Assembly: GCA_017631135.1 (NCBI GenBank)
Contig: JAGBTW010000109.1
Span: 1-13,370, forward strand
Length of the DNA: 13,370 nucleotides
Reading direction: 5' to 3'
Source of the DNA: Alistipes sp.
GTDB lineage: Bacteria; Bacteroidota; Bacteroidia; Bacteroidales; Rikenellaceae
Numbering within the stretch: the first letter of the stretch is position 1; the number at the start of each line of letters is the position of its first letter. The position numbers and the translations under genes are program-made. Positions 1 to 7,295 of this stretch are shown here, in pieces. The notes under the pieces are model-generated. The model was not told where the DNA came from. It searched no databases and saw nothing but the letters and a program-made list of their open reading frames with translations.

Positions 1-1296
1 ATGATTGAGAGATATAGCAGAGAGATTATGCGCAAGGTGTGGACAGAGCAGAACAAGTTTGATGCCTACCTTCGCGTTGAGATTTTGGCTTCGGAGGCTT
101 GGAGCCAGTTGGGCGTAGTGCCCAAAGAGGATGTTGAGAAGCTCTGGAAGAGCGCTTCGTTCGACATCAACCGCATTTACGAGATTGAGCAGCAGACACG
201 CCACGACATCGTAGCCTTCACACGCGCCGTGAGCGAGACCCTTGGCGAGGAGCGCAAGTGGGTGCACTATGGTCTTACCAGCACCGACGTTGTTGACACC
301 GCCAACGGTTACCTCTTGAAGCAGGCTAACTCTATCCTCTTGGAGGATATCGAGAAGATGCTCGAGGTGTTGCGCAATCGCGCCATCGAGTTCAAGTCTA
401 CGCCCTGCATCGGTCGTACACACGGCATCCACGCCGACATCACTTGCTTCGGTCTTAAGTGGGCGTTGTGGTACGAGGAGATGAAGCGCAACCTCACTCG
501 CTTCGTAGCTGCTGCACGCGGCGTGGAGGTGGGTAAGATTTCGGGTGCTGTGGGCAACTTCGCAAACATTCCTCCATTCATCCAGGACTATGTGTGCGAG
601 AAGCTCGGCATCGAGAGCGCAAACATCTCTACACAGGTCATCCAGCGCGACCGCCACGCTTACTACATGGCAACCCTCGCATGTATCGCTTCGTCTATCG
701 AGCAGATGGCTATGGAGATTCGCAACCTCCAGCGTACCGAGGTGCACGAGGTGGAGGAGTCGTTCGGCAAGGGTCAGAAGGGCTCAAGCGCCATGCCTCA
801 CAAGCGTAACCCCATCTCGAGCGAGAATATGTGTGGTTGCGCACGCGTTATGCGCGGCTATATGGCTACCTTCTACGAGAACGTGGCGTTGTGGCACGAG
901 CGTGACATCTCACACTCTGCAACCGAGCGTATCATCCTTCCCGATGCTACAATGCTCCTCGACTACATGCTTAACCGCTTCCGCGGCATCCTCGAGAACC
1001 TTGTGGTGTTCAAGGACGTGATGATGGAGAACATCTACCGCACCCGCAAGGTTATCTTCGCACAGCGCGTTATGAACGCCCTCATAGAGAAAGGCTTCTC
1101 TCGCGAGCAGGCTTACGACACCGTGCAGCCCGTTGCTATGCGTGCTATGAGCGAGCGTGCCGACTACCAGGAGCTTCTTGCCGAGACCCCCGCAGTCATG
1201 GATGTGCTCACCCGCGACGAGCTCGACTCATGCTTCACCCTTGAGTACTACCTCAAGAACGTCGACTTCATCTTCGACCGCGTAGGCATCGAGTAA
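1..1296 (+). CDS. purB: Adenylosuccinate lyase
   Basis: Cytosolic enzyme of purine synthesis. It cleaves SAICAR to AICAR plus fumarate, and adenylosuccinate to AMP plus fumarate. The 431-residue protein has the usual length for the short bacterial PurB type and starts with MIERYS as other PurB proteins do, so the ATG at base 1 is probably the true start even though nothing upstream is visible. Visible signatures are H89 with TSTD at 93-96, GRTHGIHAD at 138-146 (catalytic-base histidine region), and the superfamily signature loop [11 protein letters not shown] at 261-271, whose serines provide the catalytic serine and whose K and N bind substrate. Codon use leans to C-ending codons more than in the later genes, which suggests high expression (inference). 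It stands alone in the window and ends in a strong terminator. Its promoter lies outside. Assignment is very secure. Confidence 0.97.
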   Translation: MIERYSREIMRKVWTEQNKFDAYLRVEILASEAWSQLGVVPKEDVEKLWKSASFDINRIYEIEQQTRHDIVAFTRAVSETLGEERKWVHYGLTSTDVVDTANGYLLKQANSILLEDIEKMLEVLRNRAIEFKSTPCIGRTHGIHADITCFGLKWALWYEEMKRNLTRFVAAARGVEVGKISGAVGNFANIPPFIQDYVCEKLGIESANISTQVIQRDRHAYYMATLACIASSIEQMAMEIRNLQRTEVHEVEESFGKGQKGSSAMPHKRNPISSENMCGCARVMRGYMATFYENVALWHERDISHSATERIILPDATMLLDYMLNRFRGILENLVVFKDVMMENIYRTRKVIFAQRVMNALIEKGFSREQAYDTVQPVAMRAMSERADYQELLAETPAVMDVLTRDELDSCFTLEYYLKNVDFIFDRVGIE

Positions 1297-1322
1297 TGCC
1301 GCAACCAACGGCACAAAACACA

Positions 1323-1363
1323 GGGCGTATCCAATTTGGTTTGGATACGCCCATTTTCTTTTT
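1323..1363 (+). terminator. Intrinsic terminator of purB
   Basis: A perfect 12-bp stem (GGGCGTATCCAA at 1323-1334 pairing with 1341-1352) closes a 6-base loop. It is followed at once by a T-rich tract (ATTTTCTTTTT, 1353-1363). It lies 26 bases after the purB stop codon and is correctly oriented to end purB transcription. Confidence 0.93.
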
Positions 1364-1400
1364 GCATCATTACCCTAAAATAGAGTCTCTATTGCTCAAT

Positions 1401-1446
1401 GTAAAACAACAGCGCAGATGCCTGGGGGTGTCTGCGCTGTTGTTGT
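1401..1446 (-). terminator. Intrinsic terminator of the leftward fmt operon
   Basis: A perfect 14-bp stem (1405-1418 with 1431-1444) encloses a 12-base loop. Read on the minus strand it begins a few bases after the fmt TAA (1448-1450), and the stem runs out into a short TTTT stretch. The T tract is weaker than that of the facing purB terminator, and the stem is flanked by enough T on the plus side that it could also back up purB termination. Together the two hairpins fill the 151-base gap between convergent purB and fmt. Confidence 0.8.
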
Positions 1447-1447
1447 G

Positions 1448-2413
1448 TTATGATTGGAAGGTCTCGTTGGTGAGGCGCCAGCCGAGGAGGACATCCTTGA
1501 TGGGCATGCGGCGCTTGCCAGCCATCTGCAGCTCGTCGATATAGACCCAGCCATCGGCGGCGGCAACGGCGAGGTGGGTGCGGCCGTCAGTTTTGAGTGT
1601 GCCAGGTGTGGCGTTGTGGTTGCAGAGCTCGAAGCGTGTGGTGAAAATCTTTGCAGAGCCACCCTCTGCGCCATCTTTATATATAGGTGTCCACGCAGCG
1701 GGGTAGGGCGAGAGACCGCGCACGAGGTTGTGTATATCCTCGGCGTTGCGTGACCAATCGATGCGACCATCCTCCTTGAAGATTTTGGGCGCGGGCTTGA
1801 GCGTTGTCTCGTCGATGTGCATCTGCTCGATGGTTGTATAGTTGCCCTCGGCGAGCTTATCTACGGTGCGCGTTACGAGGTGCGAGCCTATGTTCATAAG
1901 GCGGTCATAGAGCGTGCCGATGTTATCCTCGGGGAGTATAGGTGTTGCCTCCTGCTCGATGATAGCGCCCTTGTCAATCTCGTGGTTGAGCAAGAATGTT
2001 GTTACGCCAGTCTCCTTTTCGCCGTTGATGATAGCCCAGTTGATGGGCGCAGCACCGCGGTACTGGGGCAGTAGCGAGGCGTGGAGGTTGAACGTGCCGA
2101 GGCGGGGCATTGCCCACACAACCTCTGGCAACATGCGAAAGGCGATGACGATGCCGAGGTCGGGGTTGAGCTCCTTGAGTGCCGCGAGGAACGCCTCGTC
2201 GCGCAACTTCTCGGGCTGAAGGATGGGGAGTCCCAACTCGCGCGCTGTGCACTTAACGTCGCTCTCGTGCACCTTCTGTCCGCGACCTGCGGGCTTGTCG
2301 GGCGTGGTGACAACGGCAACGATGTTGTAGCCCTCCTCATAAAGGCGCTTGAGCGATGTAGAGGCAAACTCGGGCGTGCCCATAAATACTATTCTTAAAC
2401 TCTTGGCATCCAT
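1448..2413 (-). CDS. fmt: Methionyl-tRNA formyltransferase
   Basis: Cytosolic enzyme that transfers a formyl group from 10-formyl-tetrahydrofolate to Met-tRNA(fMet) for translation initiation. The 321 residues match the family length. The N-terminal formyltransferase domain (about 7-185) begins SLRIVFMGTPEF and contains the GART-type catalytic set: N109 and H111 in TFNLHASLLPQYRG and D147 in HEIDKG. The C-terminal tRNA-binding domain (about 210-315) carries the typical LVRGLSPYPAAWT stretch. The start at MDAKSLRIVF gives the usual few residues before the first beta strand; the upstream leader is A/T-rich with no clear Shine-Dalgarno. It is the last gene of a leftward operon, 19 bases after the LptF-type permease, and is followed immediately by a terminator hairpin. 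Confidence 0.96.
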   Translation of the reverse strand: MDAKSLRIVFMGTPEFASTSLKRLYEEGYNIVAVVTTPDKPAGRGQKVHESDVKCTARELGLPILQPEKLRDEAFLAALKELNPDLGIVIAFRMLPEVVWAMPRLGTFNLHASLLPQYRGAAPINWAIINGEKETGVTTFLLNHEIDKGAIIEQEATPILPEDNIGTLYDRLMNIGSHLVTRTVDKLAEGNYTTIEQMHIDETTLKPAPKIFKEDGRIDWSRNAEDIHNLVRGLSPYPAAWTPIYKDGAEGGSAKIFTTRFELCNHNATPGTLKTDGRTHLAVAAADGWVYIDELQMAGKRRMPIKDVLLGWRLTNETFQS

Positions 2414-2432
2414 ATATTTATCTTTTTAATTA

Positions 2433-4058
2433 TTACTTCTTCTTGCGCTTGAAGAACTTACCTATGCGCTTTGATATGCGGCGCATGCGAACGTCATACC
2501 AGTCGGTGTCGAGCAGTGACGAGTCGTTAGTAGCCTTGCTGGTGAGGTATATTGCCACAAGCATGAATATCGGTATCGGCAGCCACATGCCATATAGAGC
2601 CTCCCATGTACCCTCCTTTGCCATCTTCTCACCCCAGATGCTGATAACATAGAAGATGACGAAGAAGATGACCGAAATACCAGCGGGCAGACCCAAGCCA
2701 CCCTTGCGGATGATGGCGCCAAGGGGTGCTCCAAACATAAAGAATATGATGATGGTGATGGGTACTGTGAGCTTGCGGTGCCACTCGCTCATTGAGAGGT
2801 AGAACTGCGTCAGGGGTATCTTCGACGACTGCTCGTCGTAGGTGTATGAGCCCTGTGCCGAGCGTGCCTTGCTGTGGGCTGTTTGGTACACCTTTGCGCG
2901 CTCGCGAATAGAGAGCTTCGATATCGAGTCGTAGAAGTTTATGGGTGTGAAGCCTCTGCGGTCTATATGCAGGCTGTCGTCAGGGAAGATTGTCGTATCC
3001 TGTGCAAACACCTGTCGCTTAACCAATGGCGTGAGGCTCTTCATGTTATAGTAATCTATCTGAAGCTGTAGCGAGTCCATGAGCTCCTCCAAGCCACTCA
3101 TGTTGCGTGTGCGCGACTCGGTGAACTCCCTCGACATGTCGCCCGAAGGAGTGCCCACCTTGTCGATGGGGAATGTGCCATCCTGACGCTCAAACTCGTG
3201 GATGCGGATGCTGCTCTTGTCGTACCACTGACCACTGCGCGTGTGCTCGTAGGTGCGACCATTGTGCAGCGTGACATAGAGGAACGCCTTGTCCTCGGAC
3301 ATGCGTATATATCCCGACTCGGCGATGGTGGTTGTCATGTCGCCATTTGCGCTTCGGGTGTCGAAGATGATGACGCTATCGAGGCGATTTGTCTTTTCGT
3401 CTTGGTGCTCAACGCGGATGCTCATGTCGGGGAGTCCGTTGAAGAACATGCCATCCTGGAACTGCAACTCCTGGCGCTGTGCGCGTATGTCGAACATGAT
3501 TTCGTACATACGTTTGTTGGCCGCAGGAACGATGTCATTGGTGAGGTAGAAGCTCAAAACAGAGATTATGCCGACAATGATAATCAGCGGGCGTAGTATT
3601 CGCATGATGGGCATGCCCGAGGACTTCATCGCAAGCAGCTCGTAGTTCTCGCCAAGGTTTCCTAATGCCATGATTGAGGATAAGAGCAGTGCCAAGGGTA
3701 GACCCAGCGGGATCATGTTTGCTGTGGCACAGACGACAAGTTCGGCGATGGTGAAGAAGTCGAGACCCTTGCCCGTGAGCTCGTCGATATAGCGCCCTAC
3801 GAAGTACATCAGGAGGATGAAGAGCACGATGAAGAATGTCGCAGCCAGGGGACCCATGTATGCCTTGATGACAAGGCGATAGACGCGTACCATGAGCATC
3901 GAGATGATGACAAGAGCTATGGCCATCCATAGCGGAATGGTCACCACCGTCCATGATAGGTCGATAAGGTCGAGGAGCTTCGCCGCTGCAAGGTGGGTGA
4001 ACCAGCCGAGGAGCGGGAGTGCCAAAAGCGAGAGTATGGTGCTATTACTGTTTTTCAT
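2433..4058 (-). CDS. LptF/LptG (YjgP/YjgQ) family LPS-export permease
   Basis: Inner-membrane permease of the family that, with LptB, extracts lipopolysaccharide and feeds it to the periplasmic Lpt bridge. The family core starts near residue 57: a first helix at about 69-93 ending in the RYIDELTGKGL motif, helices at about 105-134 and 148-172, a large periplasmic beta-rich region (about 178-420), three C-terminal helices (about 428-446, 452-472, 490-508), and a basic tail KRIGKFFKRKKK. In the relatives I know, the protein starts close to the first core helix. This ORF adds some 55 hydrophobic residues that would form two extra membrane segments (about 8-28 and 35-56). The ATG at 4058 lies 20 bases after the metal permease stop and fits tight operon spacing; the alternatives M54 (ATG at 3897-3899) and M56 would leave about 180 untranslated bases. 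LptF versus LptG cannot be decided, since Bacteroidota proteins of this kind do not map cleanly to either. Confidence 0.9.
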   Translation of the reverse strand: MKNSNSTILSLLALPLLGWFTHLAAAKLLDLIDLSWTVVTIPLWMAIALVIISMLMVRVYRLVIKAYMGPLAATFFIVLFILLMYFVGRYIDELTGKGLDFFTIAELVVCATANMIPLGLPLALLLSSIMALGNLGENYELLAMKSSGMPIMRILRPLIIIVGIISVLSFYLTNDIVPAANKRMYEIMFDIRAQRQELQFQDGMFFNGLPDMSIRVEHQDEKTNRLDSVIIFDTRSANGDMTTTIAESGYIRMSEDKAFLYVTLHNGRTYEHTRSGQWYDKSSIRIHEFERQDGTFPIDKVGTPSGDMSREFTESRTRNMSGLEELMDSLQLQIDYYNMKSLTPLVKRQVFAQDTTIFPDDSLHIDRRGFTPINFYDSISKLSIRERAKVYQTAHSKARSAQGSYTYDEQSSKIPLTQFYLSMSEWHRKLTVPITIIIFFMFGAPLGAIIRKGGLGLPAGISVIFFVIFYVISIWGEKMAKEGTWEALYGMWLPIPIFMLVAIYLTSKATNDSSLLDTDWYDVRMRRISKRIGKFFKRKKK

Positions 4059-4078
4059 ATCTTATGTTTAGTGTGCCT

Positions 4079-4930
4079 TCAACCTTTGCGGAGCGCCCTG
4101 CGGCGACAAGCGTCGTAGAGTTTTACGCCCAACAGCATCATCGAAAGCAAAAATATAATGCAACTACCTGTGGGTATGCCTCCGCCCGAGGGTAGTTCAA
4201 TCTCGTAGCTCATCACAAAACCCGCAATGTTGCACACGACGGCAACTATTACGGCGAGTAGGGTAATCAAGCGATACTCCTTGGTTAGGGTGTTCGCAAT
4301 CACCGTGGGTATGGTGACTAACGACATAAGCAATACTATGCCCATCACCTTGATTGATAGTACAATCGTCACTGCAACAACCACCGACATGAGGTATGCC
4401 ATCGCGGCAACGGGGATGCCTTGACTACGAGCGTACTCCTCGTCAAAGGTCATATACATTATTCGTCTGCCCCATAATAATGCTCCTAAAGTGACCGTTA
4501 ACATAAGCATTGTAAGCCACTTTATATCAGAGCTGTCAACGAGTGATATACTGCCAAAAAGATAGCTCGGAAGCTCTACGGCATATCCTGGTGTTAGTGA
4601 CATGAATAGTGCGCCTATTGCCATACCCACAGACCAGATGATGCCTATTGCCGAGTCCTCGCGTATGCGACCATTGCGCGAGGCGTACTCCACGCCAACG
4701 GATGCCAACGATGCAAACATGAGAGCTCCGAGTAGTGGGTTGACGCCCGCATATATCGCAACGCCCAAGCCTCCGAACGATGCGTGGGTGATACCTCCGC
4801 TCAAGAATACCATGCGTCGTGCAACAACGTAGCTGCCTACGATGCCACATGTTATGGCCGAGAGCAGACACACGATAAATGCGTCTGCAAGGTGCCCATA
4901 AACCATTATATCCTCAAAAATGCGAAACAT
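4079..4930 (-). CDS. ABC-3 family metal (zinc/manganese/iron) transporter permease
   Basis: Polytopic inner-membrane subunit of a ZnuB/MntB/TroC-type metal importer. Family signs are the early ITCGIVGSYVVARRMVFLSG stretch followed by GGITHASFGGLG, the cytoplasmic-loop region FDEEYARSQGIP that contacts the ATPase, the MGIVLLMSLVTIPTVIAN helix, and a C-terminal ELPSGGGIPTG segment. About eight hydrophobic helices are visible. An upstream ATG at 4978 is open in frame, but it lies upstream of the start point predicted from the promoter, and its leader (MLRKKKVLLQ) is absent from relatives. I therefore place the start at 4930 (MFRIFEDIMVYG). The ATG at 4906 is also credible because GAGGA at 4911-4915 precedes it by 4 bases. 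It is first in the operon with the LptF-type permease and fmt. No ATPase or solute-binding gene is nearby, so the metal is undetermined. Confidence 0.9.
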   Translation of the reverse strand: MFRIFEDIMVYGHLADAFIVCLLSAITCGIVGSYVVARRMVFLSGGITHASFGGLGVAIYAGVNPLLGALMFASLASVGVEYASRNGRIREDSAIGIIWSVGMAIGALFMSLTPGYAVELPSYLFGSISLVDSSDIKWLTMLMLTVTLGALLWGRRIMYMTFDEEYARSQGIPVAAMAYLMSVVVAVTIVLSIKVMGIVLLMSLVTIPTVIANTLTKEYRLITLLAVIVAVVCNIAGFVMSYEIELPSGGGIPTGSCIIFLLSMMLLGVKLYDACRRRALRKG

Positions 4931-4951
4931 CCCTATTGTAATAATAACTTG

Positions 4952-4983
4952 CAAAAGTACTTTTTTTTTGCGTAACAACGAAA
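4952..4983 (-). promoter_or_regulatory. Bacteroidetes-type promoter of the metal permease/LptF/fmt operon
   Basis: On the minus strand, TACTTTTG (4952-4959) is a perfect TAnnTTTG -7 box. TTTC (4980-4983) lies 20 bases upstream, a 3/4 match to the TTTG -33 box. The predicted start point is near 4945, downstream of the ATG at 4978 and just upstream of the ATG at 4930. An uninterrupted run of nine A (T on the plus strand, 4961-4969) fills half of the spacer. Confidence 0.7.
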
Positions 4984-4987
4984 TCTT

Positions 4988-5019
4988 TTTTCACTTTCTG
5001 TTAACTTTTTGTAACTTCG
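4988..5019 (+). promoter_or_regulatory. Possible promoter of mtaB
   Basis: TAACTTCG (5012-5019) differs from the TAnnTTTG -7 consensus by one base. TTTT (4988-4991), 20 bases upstream, matches 3/4 of the -33 box. This would give a 5' leader of roughly 45-50 bases before the mtaB ATG at 5073. The boxes are divergent from and do not overlap those of the leftward operon. Support is weaker than for the other promoters here. Confidence 0.4.
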
Positions 5020-5072
5020 CCCTCTGAAAGCCCCTGTTTGGGCGCTACAATGAAATTGTAAACTTTGAATTT

Positions 5073-6371
5073 ATGCAAGAGAAGAGGGTTAGTTTTCACA
5101 CCTTGGGTTGCAAGCTCAATTTTTCGGAGTCGTCAACCTTGGCACGCGAGTTTGAGCGCGGCGGATATAAGCGCGTCGAGCCATCAGAGCCCACAGATGT
5201 GGCGGTGATTAATAGCTGCTCGGTTACGGAGCATGCCGACAAGAAATGCCGTAATATAATCCGTAAAATACATCGTCGTAACCCCAATGCAATCATCGCT
5301 GTTACGGGTTGCTATGCACAGCTTAAGCCCGAGGTTATCGCTGCAATTGAGGGTGTGGATATTGTGTTGAGTAATAACGATAAAGGCGATTTATATAAAC
5401 GAGTCGTTGAACTCAAAGAGAGAGGTAGTGCGGAGGTCTACAGTTGCTCGGTTGAGAACCTTACGCGCTTCTTTGCTGCCTACTCGTCGGGTGACCGCAC
5501 ACGCTCGTTCCTAAAGGTGCAAGATGGCTGTGACTACAAGTGTGCTTATTGCACTATTCACTATGCCCGTGGCTCGAGCCGAAATATGCCCATCGCTGAT
5601 ATTGTTGCCGAGGCAAAGGAGATTGCTGCAGCGGGTCAAAAAGAGATTGTTATTACGGGTATAAACACAGGTGATTTTGGTCGCACAACAGGCGAAAAGT
5701 TTATCGATTTGTTGCGTGCGTTGAACGAGGTAGATGGCATAGAGCGCTATCGTATTTCGAGCATTGAACCCAATCTTATAACAGACGAGATTATAGAGTT
5801 TTGCGCCCGCTCACCTAAATTTGTTCCTCACTTCCATATTCCCCTTCAGAGTGGCTCGACTCACATCCTCGGTTTGATGCGTCGTCGCTACACTGCGGAG
5901 CGCTATCGCGAGCGTATTGCAAAGATTCGCGAGTTGATGCCCGATGCCTTCCTTGGTGTCGATGTCATTGTGGGCTTCCCAGGCGAGGGTGAAGCGGAGT
6001 TTATGGAGACCTACAACCTGCTCGAGGAGGTGGGTGCATCGTTCTTGCATATCTTCCCATTCTCGGAGCGCCCAGGCACACCTGCAGTCACTATGCCAGG
6101 CAAGGTGCAGTCGCGCATCTCTACGGAGCGTGTTTCGCGCCTCGAGGAGTTGTCTGCGAAGTTGCATCGCGCCTTTTCGGAGAAGTATCTCGGTACGGTG
6201 CGCGAGGTGTTGTTCGAGAGTACCAATCACGATGGCATAATGTATGGATACACAGATAATTACCTGCGTGTTGCAGTGCCATATAACGCCGATGTTATCA
6301 ACACGATATGCCCTGTGCGCCTCGAGAGTATCGATGCAAATGGAGATATTAGTGCGACATTGATAGCCTAA
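5073..6371 (+). CDS. mtaB: tRNA threonylcarbamoyladenosine (t6A37) methylthiotransferase
   Basis: Radical-SAM enzyme that inserts a methylthio group into t6A37 of ANN-decoding tRNAs, giving ms2t6A, using two [4Fe-4S] clusters. The N-terminal UPF0004 domain (about 4-100) has the three cluster cysteines C13 (TLGCKLN), C49 (NSCSVT) and C80 (TGCYAQ). The radical-SAM core (about 144-350) has CxxxCxxC at C153, C157 and C160 (DGCDYKCAYC). A TRAM-like RNA-binding segment ends the protein (about 370-431). The TLGCKLN motif separates MtaB from MiaB (GCQMN type) and from the ribosomal-protein enzyme RimO. After the third cysteine it reads CTIHYARG where relatives I recall have CTIPYARG or CTIPFARG. It appears monocistronic, divergent from the metal permease, and its only nearby 3' structure is the short palindrome at 6384-6399. 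Confidence 0.94.
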   Translation: MQEKRVSFHTLGCKLNFSESSTLAREFERGGYKRVEPSEPTDVAVINSCSVTEHADKKCRNIIRKIHRRNPNAIIAVTGCYAQLKPEVIAAIEGVDIVLSNNDKGDLYKRVVELKERGSAEVYSCSVENLTRFFAAYSSGDRTRSFLKVQDGCDYKCAYCTIHYARGSSRNMPIADIVAEAKEIAAAGQKEIVITGINTGDFGRTTGEKFIDLLRALNEVDGIERYRISSIEPNLITDEIIEFCARSPKFVPHFHIPLQSGSTHILGLMRRRYTAERYRERIAKIRELMPDAFLGVDVIVGFPGEGEAEFMETYNLLEEVGASFLHIFPFSERPGTPAVTMPGKVQSRISTERVSRLEELSAKLHRAFSEKYLGTVREVLFESTNHDGIMYGYTDNYLRVAVPYNADVINTICPVRLESIDANGDISATLIA

Positions 6372-6373
6372 TT

Positions 6374-6405
6374 TTTGGAATATTAACACAAAAGTGTTAC
6401 TTTTG
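6374..6405 (+). promoter_or_regulatory. Bacteroidetes-type promoter of the HAMP/TrkH operon
   Basis: TTTG (6374-6377) and TACTTTTG (6398-6405) are perfect -33 and -7 boxes with a 20-base spacer, the expected arrangement for the Bacteroidetes primary sigma factor. The predicted start point is about 6411, only some 9 bases before the ATG at 6420, so the mRNA would have a very short leader. A perfect palindrome occupies the right end of the spacer. Confidence 0.82.
6384..6399. promoter_or_regulatory. Palindrome inside the promoter spacer (possible operator or weak mtaB terminator)
   Basis: TAACACAAAAGTGTTA is a perfect 6-bp inverted repeat with a 4-base centre. Its last two bases are the TA of the -7 box, a position where a dimeric repressor would block the promoter. 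As RNA it would form a short hairpin followed by CTTTTG, and it lies 13 bases after the mtaB stop codon, so it could instead be a weak terminator for mtaB. The sequence alone cannot separate these roles. Confidence 0.45.
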
Positions 6406-6419
6406 TCGAGTTAATACTA

Positions 6420-7277
6420 ATGCAAAATTGTAGCACTGTGATAAAGTTGTTCAAAAAGATATTCACCATAAACAGCGTGACCCGCCGTATGAGGGTTGCG
6501 TTTATGTCTCTGTTGTTGCTGCTCTTCTTCTCGGGCGCAATATCGCTGTTGGAGCTTGAGCGAGTAAGTCAAGATACGGAGGAGATTCTTCTTGCCAGCA
6601 AGGAGAATGTTGAGCTTGCGGGAGATATGCTCACGGCACTCAACGAGCAGAATGACGTGATGATTACGCTTGCTGTGGCGAGTGGTAAGTGGGAGGTGAT
6701 AAAGAGCTATAGCCAGCGTTGCGAGGAGTCTGTGGCGCAGTTGTCGCACTCTACCTCGTTGGCACAGCGCAAGATGAAGCGCACCGAGACACCCATGGCC
6801 GCCGATACGTTGGTTATGAGCGCCAATCGTGTGAACGAGCTCGCTGTGTCGTACATAAATGGCGATGTGCATCGTTCAATAGCGATGGCTTTGGCCGATA
6901 GCACACGCGTAGCCCCAACTACGCACGAGTGGTATGTGAATGAGTATAAACCCGAGTATGAGCACACTGCGGAGCAGATTACGAAGTATATGACAGGTGT
7001 GCATAACTCGTTGGGTCCCGAGGTTAACAATTTGAGCCATACGGCACGTCGCGCGGTGACACCCGTGTTCATCTCGCTGATTGTGATGGTCGTGATTGTC
7101 ATCATGTTCTACTTCTTCATTACCCACTACTTTGTGCGCCCCATATTGCGCATCAACCGCAGTTTGGGTGACTACCTCACCTACAAGATGCCATTTGACG
7201 AGGGCATAGGCTGTCGTGATGAGATAGCTACGCTCCGCGACCGTATCGCACAGCTAATCAATAAATTTACAAAGTAA
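6420..7277 (+). CDS. Receptor-like membrane protein: two helices, periplasmic four-helix-type sensor and HAMP, no output domain
   Basis: A 285-residue inner-membrane protein laid out like the front half of a chemoreceptor or histidine kinase. It has a basic N-terminus (to about 25), a first membrane helix (about 26-44), a mainly helical periplasmic domain (about 45-212) resembling the MCP four-helix-bundle sensor type, a second helix (about 213-235), and a HAMP-like segment (about 236-285, beginning YFVRPILRINRSLG with a DEIATLRDRIAQL second helix). It ends directly after HAMP: there is no methyl-accepting, kinase, cyclase or phosphatase module, and the TAA is followed by trkH after 18 bases with no sign of a broken remainder. 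It is the first gene of the operon. By inference it may sense a periplasmic condition and act through protein contact, possibly on TrkH. The ligand is unknown. M24 is a possible alternative start, but the promoter fits the ATG at 6420. Confidence 0.72.
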   Translation: MQNCSTVIKLFKKIFTINSVTRRMRVAFMSLLLLLFFSGAISLLELERVSQDTEEILLASKENVELAGDMLTALNEQNDVMITLAVASGKWEVIKSYSQRCEESVAQLSHSTSLAQRKMKRTETPMAADTLVMSANRVNELAVSYINGDVHRSIAMALADSTRVAPTTHEWYVNEYKPEYEHTAEQITKYMTGVHNSLGPEVNNLSHTARRAVTPVFISLIVMVVIVIMFYFFITHYFVRPILRINRSLGDYLTYKMPFDEGIGCRDEIATLRDRIAQLINKFTK

Positions 7278-7295
7278 ACAACAAGGGTAGAGGGT

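Noticed and set aside
545..1021. A 158-codon open frame overlapping purB on the same strand
   Set aside because: It lies wholly inside purB in another frame and has the Arg/Ser-rich composition of a shadow frame; no domain is visible.
5050..5061. A three-codon upstream frame (ATG AAA TTG TAA) before mtaB
   Set aside because: Too short to carry information; a chance occurrence in an A/T-rich leader is likely.
5059..5067. TAAACTTTG with TTTG at 5037-5040 as an alternative mtaB promoter
   Set aside because: The internal spacing is one base too long for TAnnTTTG, and the start point would fall on the ATG itself, implying a leaderless message.
5073..6371. Assignment as MiaB or RimO instead of MtaB
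   Set aside because: The TLGCKLN motif fits MtaB; MiaB has a GCQMN-like motif and RimO a different sequence around the first cysteine.
5811..6389. A 192-codon antisense frame opposite the end of mtaB
   Set aside because: Cys/His/Arg-rich shadow composition, no recognisable motif, and mtaB fully explains the region.
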